Positions 16,787-24,846 of a stretch of 24,846 bases of DNA are shown piece after piece. The notes below the pieces were generated by a model, which was not told where the DNA came from, did no database searches, and was given only the letters and a program-made list of their open reading frames with translations. Each line of letters starts with the position of its first letter. The first letter of the stretch is position 1. Source of the DNA: Ruminococcus sp. UBA5884 (GTDB lineage: Bacteria; Bacillota; Clostridia; Oscillospirales; Ruminococcaceae); contig DJFA01000097.1 of assembly GCA_002431975.1 (NCBI GenBank), positions 1-24,846 on the forward strand, read 5' to 3'. The position numbers were made by a program, and so were the translations under genes.

Positions 16787-18586
16787 ATGAAAACGATGGA
16801 TTTTGTAATCATCTTCATCTCAATGTTCGGCGGAGTCGCCATGTTCCTCTATGGAATGAGCATTCTGGGCAACGGACTTGAAAAGCTTTCAAGCGGTCAC
16901 ATGGAAAAAATTCTTGAAAAGCTTACAAACAATATCTTTAAAAGCGTTCTGCTTGGTGCTGCCGTAACTGCTATTATACAAAGTTCCGGTGCTACAACTG
17001 TAATTGTGGTAGGACTTGTAAATGCAGGAGTTATGAAGCTTTCTTCAGCTGTAGGCGTTATAATGGGTGCAAATATCGGTACTACCGTTACCGGTCAGAT
17101 TCTCCGACTTGGCGACCTTGAAAGTGATGCAAGCGTAAACGGTGCATTGAGTCTGCTTTCAACGGATACTCTCGCTCCGGCATTTGCTATAATAGGCATA
17201 ATGTTCTATATGATTGCAAAAAAAGATAATTTTAAAATAATCGGTGAAATTCTCATAGGTCTCGGACTTATATTTACAGGAATGATTTCCCTTACAAATG
17301 CAGTAAGTCCTCTTTCAGAACTTGAAGCATTCAAAAATATCTTTGCTTCTCTTTCAAACCCGATACTTGGCATTCTTGCAGGTGCATTGGTTACAGTAAT
17401 ACTTCAGAGTTCGTCTGCATCAGTCGGAATACTTCAGGCAATTTCAACTACTGGAGCGTTGCCGTTTTCAGCAGCATTCCCGATTATAATGGGTCAGAAT
17501 ATAGGTACTTGCTCCACTTCACTTATATCAAGCATAGGAGCTAATAAAAATGCAAAACGTGCTGCAATGGTTCATTTTTATTTCAATACAGTAGGAACAG
17601 TACTTTTCCTTACAGTTATTTATATAATCCAGTATACAGTGGGAATAAGCTTCTGGGATAAACCTATGAATATGGGGGATATTGCAAACTTCCATACATT
17701 TTTTAATTTTGTTGTTACAATATTCTTTATTCCGTTCCATAAGCTTCTTGAAAAACTTGCAATTATGACTATCAGAAACACTCCTTCTGCTGAAACAGAT
17801 GAACTTGCTGAGGCATCTGAGGAAATTGCTCTTGATGACAGATTTTTAAAATCTCCTTCCATTGCTATCCAGCAGTCAGTAAATGCTATAGTTCATATGG
17901 GTAAGCTTGCCCAGCATAATTTCCGTGCAAGCAAAGACCTTTTCTATAATTTTGATGCAAAATCTGTTGAGCATATCAAGGAATATGAAAATATTATTGA
18001 CAGACTTGAAGACAAGCTTAATCTTTATCTTGTTGCTATCACCAAATGTCAGATAACTGAAGCAGAAAACAGAACTGTTACTACTCTTTTGCATCTGCTT
18101 TCAGAATTTGAGAGAATCGGCGACTATTCAATAAATATTATGGAGGGAGCTGTAAACCTTAATACAAAACAGATATCGTTCTCAGAAGAAGCTCTTGAGG
18201 AATTTTCAACAATTACAAATGCTATTGATGAAATAATTGATATGGCTCTCAATTCAGTTGCATATAATAATCTCAGTACTGCAAGAAACATTGAACCTCT
18301 GGAAGAAACTATTGATGAAATAGATGAAACTCTTAAAGCACGTCATATTGAAAGATTTAAAACAGGTCAGTGTGCTATAGACGGAGGAGTAATATTCCTT
18401 GATGCTCTTACAGACCTTGAACGCATTGCAGACCATTGTTCAAATATTGCGGTATATGTTATCAATAAAGATGTATCGCCTAAGGACAATGTAAACAGAC
18501 ATGAGTATATACAGGAAATCCATAAGGGAGAAGCTCCTGAATACTGCAAATCACTTGAATTGTTCAGAAAAAAATATACTGTCTGA
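16787..18586 (+). CDS. Na+/phosphate cotransporter family protein with PhoU-like C-terminus
   Basis: A 599-aa membrane protein of the PF02690 family, usual length. Residues ~1-330 are hydrophobic with several membrane segments and two inverted family repeats, marked by QSSGATT (Q65) and QSSSASV (Q207), the QSS motifs that form the substrate and sodium site. MGANIGTT and MGQNIGTC follow each. The N-terminal GGVAMFLYGMSILGNGLEKLS is typical. Residues ~350-565 are helical and PhoU-like (LLHLLSEFERIGDYSINI; DALTDLERIADHCSNI). It should import phosphate with sodium, with the PhoU part tuning activity. It has its own promoter and ends at a bidirectional terminator, so it looks monocistronic. A phosphate supply could feed the polyol-phosphate polymer, but that link is speculative. 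Confidence 0.95.
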   Translation: MKTMDFVIIFISMFGGVAMFLYGMSILGNGLEKLSSGHMEKILEKLTNNIFKSVLLGAAVTAIIQSSGATTVIVVGLVNAGVMKLSSAVGVIMGANIGTTVTGQILRLGDLESDASVNGALSLLSTDTLAPAFAIIGIMFYMIAKKDNFKIIGEILIGLGLIFTGMISLTNAVSPLSELEAFKNIFASLSNPILGILAGALVTVILQSSSASVGILQAISTTGALPFSAAFPIIMGQNIGTCSTSLISSIGANKNAKRAAMVHFYFNTVGTVLFLTVIYIIQYTVGISFWDKPMNMGDIANFHTFFNFVVTIFFIPFHKLLEKLAIMTIRNTPSAETDELAEASEEIALDDRFLKSPSIAIQQSVNAIVHMGKLAQHNFRASKDLFYNFDAKSVEHIKEYENIIDRLEDKLNLYLVAITKCQITEAENRTVTTLLHLLSEFERIGDYSINIMEGAVNLNTKQISFSEEALEEFSTITNAIDEIIDMALNSVAYNNLSTARNIEPLEETIDEIDETLKARHIERFKTGQCAIDGGVIFLDALTDLERIADHCSNIAVYVINKDVSPKDNVNRHEYIQEIHKGEAPEYCKSLELFRKKYTV

Positions 18587-18593
18587 AAAAATA

Positions 18594-18622
18594 ATGCACC
18601 TCAAAAAAGAGGTGCATTTTTT
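18594..18622. terminator. Bidirectional terminator between convergent genes
   Basis: A perfect 9-bp stem, ATGCACCTC (18594-18602) and GAGGTGCAT (18609-18617), has an A6 loop and is followed by a T-run to 18622. An A-rich run before it gives a T-run on the other strand. It serves both the cotransporter gene (+) and parC (-). Confidence 0.93.
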
Positions 18623-18631
18623 ATTTCTGAG

Positions 18632-20854
18632 TTAAAGTGTAAGCTGATTATAGTCAGTAAGATTTTTAGCAAGCATTCCGGCGGCAGGAATTGAATTTAC
18701 TCTGAATTTTGCAGCTTCAGCAATCATATTTTCATCAGCAATATAAGCATCAGAAACAGAGGCACGGACTTTGAGCGAAACTGCCTGAACGCCGAGAGTA
18801 TCCCTTGCAGCTTTTTCTGAAATCAATGACGCATTGAAAAGTATTGCACGGTTATTGCTTGTACGCAGAAGTATATCCTCATCACCGTTTATAAGAAACA
18901 TTGTAAGAAGCTCCTGTTTTGAACAGTATGCATTTGCGAGTTTGCGGCGGTTGGTTTTTGTCTGATATGAACTGAGAGGAACTTTTGCAGCTTTTCCGTT
19001 TTTGAATATGAAAAGCATATATCCCTTGTAATCGGTTGTGGATATCATTGATATTATGGATTCATTTTCATCAAATGAGAGTTTTGCAGGGATAAAATCG
19101 CCCATAATACTTGCCTTTGAGTTATCAAATGCAGAAACTTTGCTTTTATACACCTGATATTTGTCAGTAAAGAAAAGGAGTTCTGCACGGTTTGTAGTTT
19201 CGATATGGGTATTTATTGTATCATTTTCCTTGAGTTTATGTTCACTGCTCATGCGGAGTGACTGAGGAGTAATTTTTTTGAAGTAACCGCTTTTTGTAAG
19301 GAAAAGATTAACAGGGTAATCCGGAATATCATTTTCAGTATCATCATATGATTCATCGAAATTTTCGAGTATGATTGTCTGGCGTTCCCTGCCATACTTT
19401 TTGGAAACATCTCTGAGTTCTTTAATGATTATTTTTCTGATTTTTGAATTGTCATCAAGAACAGATTTCATTTCATCAATATCTTTCTGAAGCTCATCAG
19501 TTTCAGCAATACGTTTAAGTATATATTCCTTGTTGATATGGCGGAGTTTTATTTCAGCGACATATTCAGCCTGAATTTCATCTATTCCGAAACCTGTCAT
19601 AAGATTTGGAACAACAGCATTTTCCTCATCAGTTTCTCTTATTATCCTGATAGCCTTGTCAATATCCATAAGGATTTTTTCAAGGCCTCTGAGGAGATGA
19701 AGTTTTTCAGATTTTTTTTCAAGGTCAAATTCAACACGTCTTCTGACGCATTTTTCCCTGAATGAAATCCATTCTGAAAGAATTTCATCAACACCCATTA
19801 CTTTAGGCATACCGTTTATAAGAATATTGAAATTGCATGAATAATTGTCCTGAAGGGGAGTAAGACGATATAATTTCTGCATAAGTTTTTCAGGGTCAGT
19901 ACCACGTTTTAAATCAAGAGCAAGTTTAAGACCATTGAGGTCAGTTTCATCTCTTATATATGATATTTCATTTATTTTATTCTGTTTTATGAGGTCAATA
20001 ATCTTATCCATTATAGCTTCAACGGTAGTGCTGTAAGGAATCTGTGTAATTTCAAGACAGTTGGCAGACTTGTCATAGCTGTATTTTGAACGGATTTTAA
20101 TACTTCCACGGCCTGTTTTATAGATTTTTCTGAGTTCCTGTTCATCATGGAGCATATATCCTCCGCCCGGAAAATCAGGGCCATGGAGAGTTGAAAATAT
20201 ATCATGCTGAGGATTTTTGATTACTTCAATGCAGGTATCGCATACTTCTTTAAGGTTGAAAGGGCATACACTGCTTGCCATTGAAACGGCTATTCCAACA
20301 TTGGCATTTACAAGAACTGACGGGAACGTTGCAGGGAGCAGTGAAGGTTCAGTCATAGTATTGTCATAGTTGGGGATAAAGTCAACAGTATTCTTGTCAA
20401 TATCACGGAAAAGCTCATTGCATATCGGGTCAAGCTTTACTTCTGTATATCTTGAAGCCGCATAAGCCATATCTCTTGAATAAGCTTTTCCGAAATTCCC
20501 CTTTGAATCAACATAAGGGTGAAGCAGAGTTTCATTTCCTCTTGAAAGTCTTACCATAGTTTCATAGATAGCACCGTCACCGTGAGGATTAAGACGCATA
20601 GTCTGACCTACAACATTTGCGGATTTGGTTTTAGCACCGGTAAGAAGTCCCATTTTATACATAGTATAAAGCAGTTTTCTGTGTGAGGGTTTAAAGCCAT
20701 CAATTTCGGGCAATGCTCTTGAAATTATGACGCTCATTGCATACGGCATATAATTTTTTTCAAGAGTTTCAGTAATTTTTTCATTTACGACAACACCTGC
20801 ACCTTCGATATAGGCATCAGGCAGGGAATGGATATTATTTTTCTTTTTAGCCAT
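18632..20854 (-). CDS. parC: DNA topoisomerase IV subunit A
   Basis: A 740-aa type IIA topoisomerase breakage-reunion subunit. ATG at 20854 has GAGGAG about 12 bases upstream. The winged-helix core shows MPYAMSVIISRALPEIDGFKPSHR (from ~36), HGDGAIYE (~91) in the quinolone-determining region and catalytic Y136 in SRYTE, with R135 before it. The tower, coiled-coil and a short beta-pinwheel tail follow. The tail has KTNRRKLANAY and no GyrA-box (QRRGGKG), which argues for ParC over GyrA, as does the length. It forms a heterotetramer with ParE and decatenates chromosomes. In many Firmicutes parE directly precedes parC; here the upstream gene is a DUF1015 gene and parE is not in the window. The gene probably reads from the DUF1015 promoter. 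Confidence 0.92.
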   Translation of the reverse strand: MAKKKNNIHSLPDAYIEGAGVVVNEKITETLEKNYMPYAMSVIISRALPEIDGFKPSHRKLLYTMYKMGLLTGAKTKSANVVGQTMRLNPHGDGAIYETMVRLSRGNETLLHPYVDSKGNFGKAYSRDMAYAASRYTEVKLDPICNELFRDIDKNTVDFIPNYDNTMTEPSLLPATFPSVLVNANVGIAVSMASSVCPFNLKEVCDTCIEVIKNPQHDIFSTLHGPDFPGGGYMLHDEQELRKIYKTGRGSIKIRSKYSYDKSANCLEITQIPYSTTVEAIMDKIIDLIKQNKINEISYIRDETDLNGLKLALDLKRGTDPEKLMQKLYRLTPLQDNYSCNFNILINGMPKVMGVDEILSEWISFREKCVRRRVEFDLEKKSEKLHLLRGLEKILMDIDKAIRIIRETDEENAVVPNLMTGFGIDEIQAEYVAEIKLRHINKEYILKRIAETDELQKDIDEMKSVLDDNSKIRKIIIKELRDVSKKYGRERQTIILENFDESYDDTENDIPDYPVNLFLTKSGYFKKITPQSLRMSSEHKLKENDTINTHIETTNRAELLFFTDKYQVYKSKVSAFDNSKASIMGDFIPAKLSFDENESIISMISTTDYKGYMLFIFKNGKAAKVPLSSYQTKTNRRKLANAYCSKQELLTMFLINGDEDILLRTSNNRAILFNASLISEKAARDTLGVQAVSLKVRASVSDAYIADENMIAEAAKFRVNSIPAAGMLAKNLTDYNQLTL

Positions 20855-20885
20855 TTATAAGTTATACTCCTCTCGTTACTGACAA

Positions 20886-20907
20886 GGGGAACGCAGCAAC
20901 GTTCCCC
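20886..20907 (-). other. GC-rich hairpin between DUF1015 gene and parC
   Basis: GGGGAACG (20886-20893) and CGTTCCCC (20900-20907) form a perfect 8-bp stem around a 6-base loop in the 61-base gap. No T-run follows on the - strand, so it is more likely an mRNA-processing or stability hairpin, or a weak attenuator, than a full terminator. Confidence 0.5.
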
Positions 20908-20915
20908 ATAAAAGA

Positions 20916-22181
20916 TTATTCATTTATTTTTCTGCACTCCATATAGAATCGTTTATCCTGTGCATGACCCATGGAAAAAGTTTTTCTTGGCAAAGCACCA
21001 TCTTTTATAACGGTCGGGAAAAGCTCATTTTTATTCATGTCAGGGAGAATGAAGCCTATGCTGTCAGGTTTTGCGGCGAGTTCTAAAACAACATCTCTGC
21101 CATGGATATAGTCAATTTTTCCGCCGTTTCTGCTGATATATCCGTCAAGGAATGACTGAAGGCTTCCGACAGTGAGATTTGAGAGTCTGTTCCCTATTGA
21201 AACAGTTCCGGACTGGTTTGCAGTAATATATTCAAATGACTGACCTGAATTATTTTCTGAAAGCTGAAGTTCTGAATACATTTCACTGATAAGTTTCTGA
21301 ATATCGACATCAGTAACTATTCTGTGGATAGCTTCAAATTCAAGAGCATCACTGTGGAGATTGACTATTTCAGCAAGAGCATATCTTGCAGGGTGATTTG
21401 AAAAATCCTTTTCAGGATTATTTTTTTTCAGCCGTTCATAATATTCCTTTGCAGTAGCAAGAGAATGATTTCCGTCACCCATTGCATAGAGCAGAACAGG
21501 AGAATTTTCAAGAGAATATTTCTTATTGAAAGCATCTTTGTCAGCAAGTCTGTCAAGAGCCGCATAAATCTGTTTCTGATAAATCTCATCAATGAGGTAT
21601 CCGCTTAAATGACCGCTGTTTTTCATAAGGTCGAAATCATAGAGTTTTGTAAAATTCTTTTTTGCGGATTCAAGAGGTTCTATAACTGATTTATTTTCGT
21701 CATCAATGAGTATCATTATATGAGGGAGTTCAAGCGGAGCATTCTGTCTTACACGGATTCTCGGAGGTATTCTTTCGATTACAGTAGCTTCAGTAGCACG
21801 AACCTGAGAAGAACTGCCTTTTGTATAATCATATTCTTCAAGGTCTATCATGCCGACAATACCGGCTCGTAAAATGCCGTTACTCTGTATTCTCTCAACG
21901 TATATCATAGCATTTTCATAAGTATTGAATATGCCGGAGCTGATATATTCATTCATATATTTATGGATATTTTCAATTTTCTTCTCTGAATCATCATCTT
22001 CAAGATAGATTTCAGGGAGAATCATATTGAGTGTACTTTCAGAGCTGCCTACAGTTTTATACACATCATTCCAGTAATCCGGTTCACTTGTATACTGGTC
22101 GCAGGCAATGACAGACCATTTGTTCACATCGATATTTTTTTTCGGAATAAGGATATCCGAAGCTTTGAATGCATTTGGCAT
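20916..22181 (-). CDS. DUF1015 family protein
   Basis: A 421-aa cytosolic protein of the DUF1015 (PF06245) family at its usual length. It starts at ATG 22181 behind AAAGGAGGAT (22191-22200, - strand). Recognition rests on KWSVIACDQYTSEPDYW (21-37), the RATEATVIERIPPRIRVRQ segment (~128-146), LPHIMILIDD, and the highly conserved YAMGDGNHSLATAKEYY (~232-248). Biochemistry is unsettled; the family is widespread in anaerobes and often lies near serine-pathway genes, which are not seen here. It is the gene upstream of parC, separated by a hairpin, and follows the metallophosphoesterase gene by 52 bases, where a possible promoter lies. Confidence 0.92.
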   Translation of the reverse strand: MPNAFKASDILIPKKNIDVNKWSVIACDQYTSEPDYWNDVYKTVGSSESTLNMILPEIYLEDDDSEKKIENIHKYMNEYISSGIFNTYENAMIYVERIQSNGILRAGIVGMIDLEEYDYTKGSSSQVRATEATVIERIPPRIRVRQNAPLELPHIMILIDDENKSVIEPLESAKKNFTKLYDFDLMKNSGHLSGYLIDEIYQKQIYAALDRLADKDAFNKKYSLENSPVLLYAMGDGNHSLATAKEYYERLKKNNPEKDFSNHPARYALAEIVNLHSDALEFEAIHRIVTDVDIQKLISEMYSELQLSENNSGQSFEYITANQSGTVSIGNRLSNLTVGSLQSFLDGYISRNGGKIDYIHGRDVVLELAAKPDSIGFILPDMNKNELFPTVIKDGALPRKTFSMGHAQDKRFYMECRKINE

Positions 22182-22209
22182 CAGAGAAAAATCCTCCTTT
22201 TACAAGATA

Positions 22210-22238
22210 AGTATATGGTATATATTTTAACATTTAAA
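22210..22238 (-). promoter_or_regulatory. Possible promoter for the DUF1015-parC unit
   Basis: On the - strand TTTAAA (22233-22238) and TATACT (22210-22215) are 17 bases apart. The -10 is good and the -35 matches 4 of 6 consensus bases. It overlaps the stop codon of the metallophosphoesterase gene. AT-rich sequence makes chance matches likely. Confidence 0.35.
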
Positions 22239-22860
22239 TGACTGGTTTGTCAACTGAAATGAGAGGTTTGTCATATTCAAAAATATAAGTTTTATATGCA
22301 TTGATTATAGTAGTATTTTTATAGAGCGAGAGCCTTTTGAATTTACTGCCATAATTCATATGTACATGACCATGAATAAAGTATTTTGGATTATACTTGT
22401 CCAGCAGTGTATTGAAAGCTTCAAATCCTGTATGTGCGAGGTCGGTGTCATCATTGAGATGATATGCAGGGGAGTGTGTTACCAGTATATCAAATCCCTT
22501 GTTGAACCAGAGATTGAGTTTCAGTTTCCGTACACGGGAATTCATTTCCTTTTGGGTATACTGGTTAGGGCCGGGTTTGTAACGCATTGAACCGCCGAGT
22601 CCGAGTATTCTTATTCCGTTATGATTGTATATGCTGTCTTCTATGCAGAAACAGCCTTCCGGTTCATCTTTGTTTTCGCCGCCGTCATGGTTTCCGTTTA
22701 CATACAGTACGGGAGCATGGGCAAATGTAGCGAGAAATGAAAGATAATGAGGGGAGAGGTCACCGCATGATATAATAAGGTCGATATCATCAAGCATTCC
22801 GGGACGGTAAAAGTCCCAGTAAGCTTTTGATTCGATATCGGCTATAACCATTATTTTCAT
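22234..22860 (-). CDS. Calcineurin-like metallophosphoesterase
   Basis: A 208-aa predicted phosphoesterase. The metal-site motifs are in order: D8-x-E10 (ADIES), GDL (33-35), GNHD (56-59), THSP with H129, and GHVH (164-167). The first motif is D-x-E rather than the usual D-x-H; the remaining ligands are intact, so it is probably active with an adjusted metal site. I recall similar Firmicutes proteins starting IADEESK, so this may define a known subfamily. It is cytosolic, substrate unknown (phosphodiester or nucleotide). Its ATG overlaps the stop of the upstream ParB-like/Bmp gene as ATGA, with AAGGAAG before it, so the two are translationally coupled and probably functionally linked. Confidence 0.92.
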   Translation of the reverse strand: MKIMVIADIESKAYWDFYRPGMLDDIDLIISCGDLSPHYLSFLATFAHAPVLYVNGNHDGGENKDEPEGCFCIEDSIYNHNGIRILGLGGSMRYKPGPNQYTQKEMNSRVRKLKLNLWFNKGFDILVTHSPAYHLNDDTDLAHTGFEAFNTLLDKYNPKYFIHGHVHMNYGSKFKRLSLYKNTTIINAYKTYIFEYDKPLISVDKPVI

Positions 22861-24779
22861 ATTCCACTTCCTTGACGTTCAGGTTTTATTCCGAGCTGGG
22901 AAACGAGTTCATGACAGCCGTCCTCAAGTTCTGATATTTCAGGTATAGAGCCGGTTATATTGTCAGCAAACCAGTCTATATTTATAATTTCCTCAGGAGT
23001 CATGATATCATCTGTATCATTCATAAGAATGCCGTGCTGAGAGTAGATTTTTCCTGAAAACGGAGTGAATTCGCCTGATTTTATCTGATTTTTAAGGATA
23101 TTGACAAGCTGTCTTGTACCTGTCGGGAGCTTTTTTGAATATATGACATCAATAGCACCCGAGGACATACCCCAGTAATAATTAAGACCATGAATACCGT
23201 TTGCATTTTCATCATTTTTCCATGCACCGTTTATAACTGAACGTACAAGTTCCTCATACATTTTTCCCCAGTCCCAGACCGGCATTGCAATATTGAAGCG
23301 TGTATCGCTGTAAAGACCATAAAGTCCGAATTCACGGCTTTCCTGAACAGGAGCATTTATATCCTTGTTTGAAATAAGGTCAACATCATTTTTTTCAAAA
23401 TATTCATAAGGATTATGATTTTTGACTGTTGACCAGTCAAGGTATACTTTTGCTCTTGGATTAACAAGCTTTACGCCGAGAGCAAATGCATTTACAGAGG
23501 CAGGCATTCCGAATATCGGGTAATCAGCGATATATCCGATACGGTTTTCCTCTGTCATGCTTCCTGCAATAGCACCAATAATGAATTTTGCCTCATATAT
23601 ACGCAGATAGTATGTGCGGACATGGCGGAAAGCTGTATTGAGAGAACAGTTGAGAATAATTACATCAGGGTGAAGCACGGCACATTTAAGGCTTATTGCG
23701 TTGAGAACCGGAGTAGTTGTAAAAATAAGCTTATAGCCGTCATTTATGATATTTTCAATAAGGCTTATATCCGAGCTGTCATAGGTGGTAAATGCTTTTG
23801 TTTCGACTCTTTCACCGAATACATTTGATATATGTTCCCTGCCTATCTCATGGCAGTATGACCAGCCGGAAATCTGAGGGTCTTTATAGTATACAAATGC
23901 TATTTTAAGCGGCTGGACTCCTACAGGGATAAGCTTTGCAATTGATATTTTCTGGGATTGCTCGGTAGGGTGCATAATAAGAGAAAAAGGTTTGTCATCA
24001 GCAAGCATTCTGAATTCAGACCATATTTTAGTAATATCTTTTCTTATATCAGCAGAATTTTTATGTCTGATATCATCATATCCAAAAATTTCGATATAAG
24101 TCAGGAGTACATCACCGATTCTTGCATTGAGTTTATGACCGCCTTTATCATAGTATTCCTTTTTGAAAAGACTGTATATGAATTTGAATTCAAGGCGTTC
24201 ATCTTCATTGAGAGGTTCTGAATTTTCGGGATGTATAAGTCTGAAAAGCTTTTCATAAGACCCTTCATGACTCATAAGGAGATAATTTATTTTTGTTTTT
24301 GCATAGAAATCGAGAAATTCAAAATATATTTTATTTTCCTTTGTATCGTCTTTCTGCGGAATAATTCTTGTAACAACGCCTTCAAGGGATACTGAACCCA
24401 TATATTTCTGAACGCTTACACGTTTGTTTCCCTCGACTATATAGAAACGGTTGAGATATTCATATGCTTTTACCGGTTCACGCTGACCCTCACTGCATAA
24501 TGAATCATAAAGATGTGACCATTTTGAGCCGAATTCTGTTTCAGGTTCAAGCAAAGGCATAAAATCACGGGCAAAAGCGGTTGTGCGTCCTGAAGTATAT
24601 GTTCCTGCGATAAGTTCTACAGGAATTTCAACGAGTCCGAGAGATACCTGTGATTCAGATTTTTCCTTTGAGAGCATATCCTCAAGAACCGGAAGATATG
24701 GATAAACACCTTCTGAAATACATGATTTATAGGTTTTTTCGCCTATTTTCTGAGCTTTCTGGTAATCTGTATATGACAT
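22857..24779 (-). CDS. ParB-like domain fused to Bmp/PnrA-type ligand-binding domain
   Basis: This 640-aa protein starts at ATG 24779 with AGGAG about 10 bases upstream. Residues ~45-145 are ParB/Srx-like: VEIPVELIAGTYTSGRT, REPVKAYEYLNRFYIVEGNKRVSV (EGNKR at 116-120), VTRIIP. A helical middle follows (~150-285). Residues ~290-600 are a periplasmic-binding fold of the Bmp (PF02608) class: LKIAFVYYKDPQISGWSY, IIFTTTPVLN, GAIAGSMTEENRIGYIADYPI and the MPVWDWGKMYEELVR tail. Bmp/PnrA proteins are usually lipoproteins that bind nucleosides for ABC import; this one has no signal peptide, lipobox or membrane segment. It is therefore likely a cytosolic sensor or enzyme responding to a nucleoside-like ligand. 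Annotated clostridial relatives are simply called BMP substrate-binding proteins. Coupled to the metallophosphoesterase downstream. Confidence 0.88.
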   Translation of the reverse strand: MSYTDYQKAQKIGEKTYKSCISEGVYPYLPVLEDMLSKEKSESQVSLGLVEIPVELIAGTYTSGRTTAFARDFMPLLEPETEFGSKWSHLYDSLCSEGQREPVKAYEYLNRFYIVEGNKRVSVQKYMGSVSLEGVVTRIIPQKDDTKENKIYFEFLDFYAKTKINYLLMSHEGSYEKLFRLIHPENSEPLNEDERLEFKFIYSLFKKEYYDKGGHKLNARIGDVLLTYIEIFGYDDIRHKNSADIRKDITKIWSEFRMLADDKPFSLIMHPTEQSQKISIAKLIPVGVQPLKIAFVYYKDPQISGWSYCHEIGREHISNVFGERVETKAFTTYDSSDISLIENIINDGYKLIFTTTPVLNAISLKCAVLHPDVIILNCSLNTAFRHVRTYYLRIYEAKFIIGAIAGSMTEENRIGYIADYPIFGMPASVNAFALGVKLVNPRAKVYLDWSTVKNHNPYEYFEKNDVDLISNKDINAPVQESREFGLYGLYSDTRFNIAMPVWDWGKMYEELVRSVINGAWKNDENANGIHGLNYYWGMSSGAIDVIYSKKLPTGTRQLVNILKNQIKSGEFTPFSGKIYSQHGILMNDTDDIMTPEEIINIDWFADNITGSIPEISELEDGCHELVSQLGIKPERQGSGI

Positions 24780-24800
24780 AATAAAAATGCTCCTGTGATT

Positions 24801-24846
24801 TATTTAATGCAAATTGATGATTATTTTCTGTAGGGCGGTGTTCGCC
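24801..24846. repeat. MITE-like inverted-repeat element, copy 3 (cut by window edge)
   Basis: Read on the - strand, the edge sequence CGCCCTACAGAAAATAAT, then CATCAATTTGCATTA, aligns with the right arm of the 7714 copy (GCCCCTACAGAAATAATT, CATCGAATTTGTGTTA) with a few indels. The inner hairpin differs: GGCGGTGTTCGCC at 24834-24846 instead of GGCGACCAATGGTCGCC. The other half lies beyond the window. It sits just upstream of the ParB-like/Bmp gene. Confidence 0.65.

Noticed and set aside
18632..20854. GyrA instead of ParC
   Set aside because: No GyrA-box, shorter length and KTNRRKLANAY tail fit ParC; some ambiguity remains without a tree.
22857..24779. Chromosome-partitioning ParB
   Set aside because: There is no helix-turn-helix or dimerisation domain after the ParB-like part, which leads instead into a Bmp ligand-binding fold, and no parA or parS-like site is nearby.

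Overview
The window looks like chromosome of a low-GC, AT-codon-rich Clostridia, most likely a Ruminococcus-type member of the Oscillospirales. Supporting signs are strong AGGAGG-type ribosome sites, heavy use of ATA/AGA/GAA codons, a clostridial-type ParC, and a cytosolic ParB-like/Bmp fusion protein. The genus is inference; no rRNA or other taxonomic marker is present. There are 12 protein genes, no tRNA or rRNA, no CRISPR array and no transposase.

Region A (173-16514, all + strand) is a cell-surface glycopolymer locus. A first unit holds a four-module protein (Rossmann, fucosyltransferase-like fold, Rossmann, hexapeptide acyltransferase) and a giant glycosyltransferase with three GT2 domains. 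It ends at a terminator at 5762-5803. A good sigma-A-type promoter (5806-5834) then opens a second unit: a GlfT2-like galactofuranosyltransferase, UDP-galactopyranose mutase (glf), a second GlfT2-like enzyme, an ABC-transporter ATPase of the polysaccharide/teichoic-acid export type, a tandem DUF6270/SGNH-like protein, and a GT2 fused to a TagF-like CDP-polyol phosphotransferase. From glf on, the genes overlap or lie 1-15 bp apart. Together they predict an exported galactofuranose-containing polymer carrying polyol-phosphate units and probably acyl decorations. The ABC permease partner is not in the window.

Region B (16787-18586, +) is a Na+/phosphate cotransporter with a PhoU-like tail and its own promoter. 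It meets region C at a bidirectional terminator (18594-18622).

Region C (18632-24779, all - strand) holds, in transcription order, a ParB-like/Bmp fusion protein, a metallophosphoesterase overlapping it by ATGA, a DUF1015 protein and a topoisomerase IV subunit A (parC).

Three intergenic sites (7714-7824, 16519-16590 and the right edge 24801-24846) carry members of one small inverted-repeat (MITE-like) family, with GGGCGACCA/TGGTCGCCC or related palindromes inside shared outer ends.
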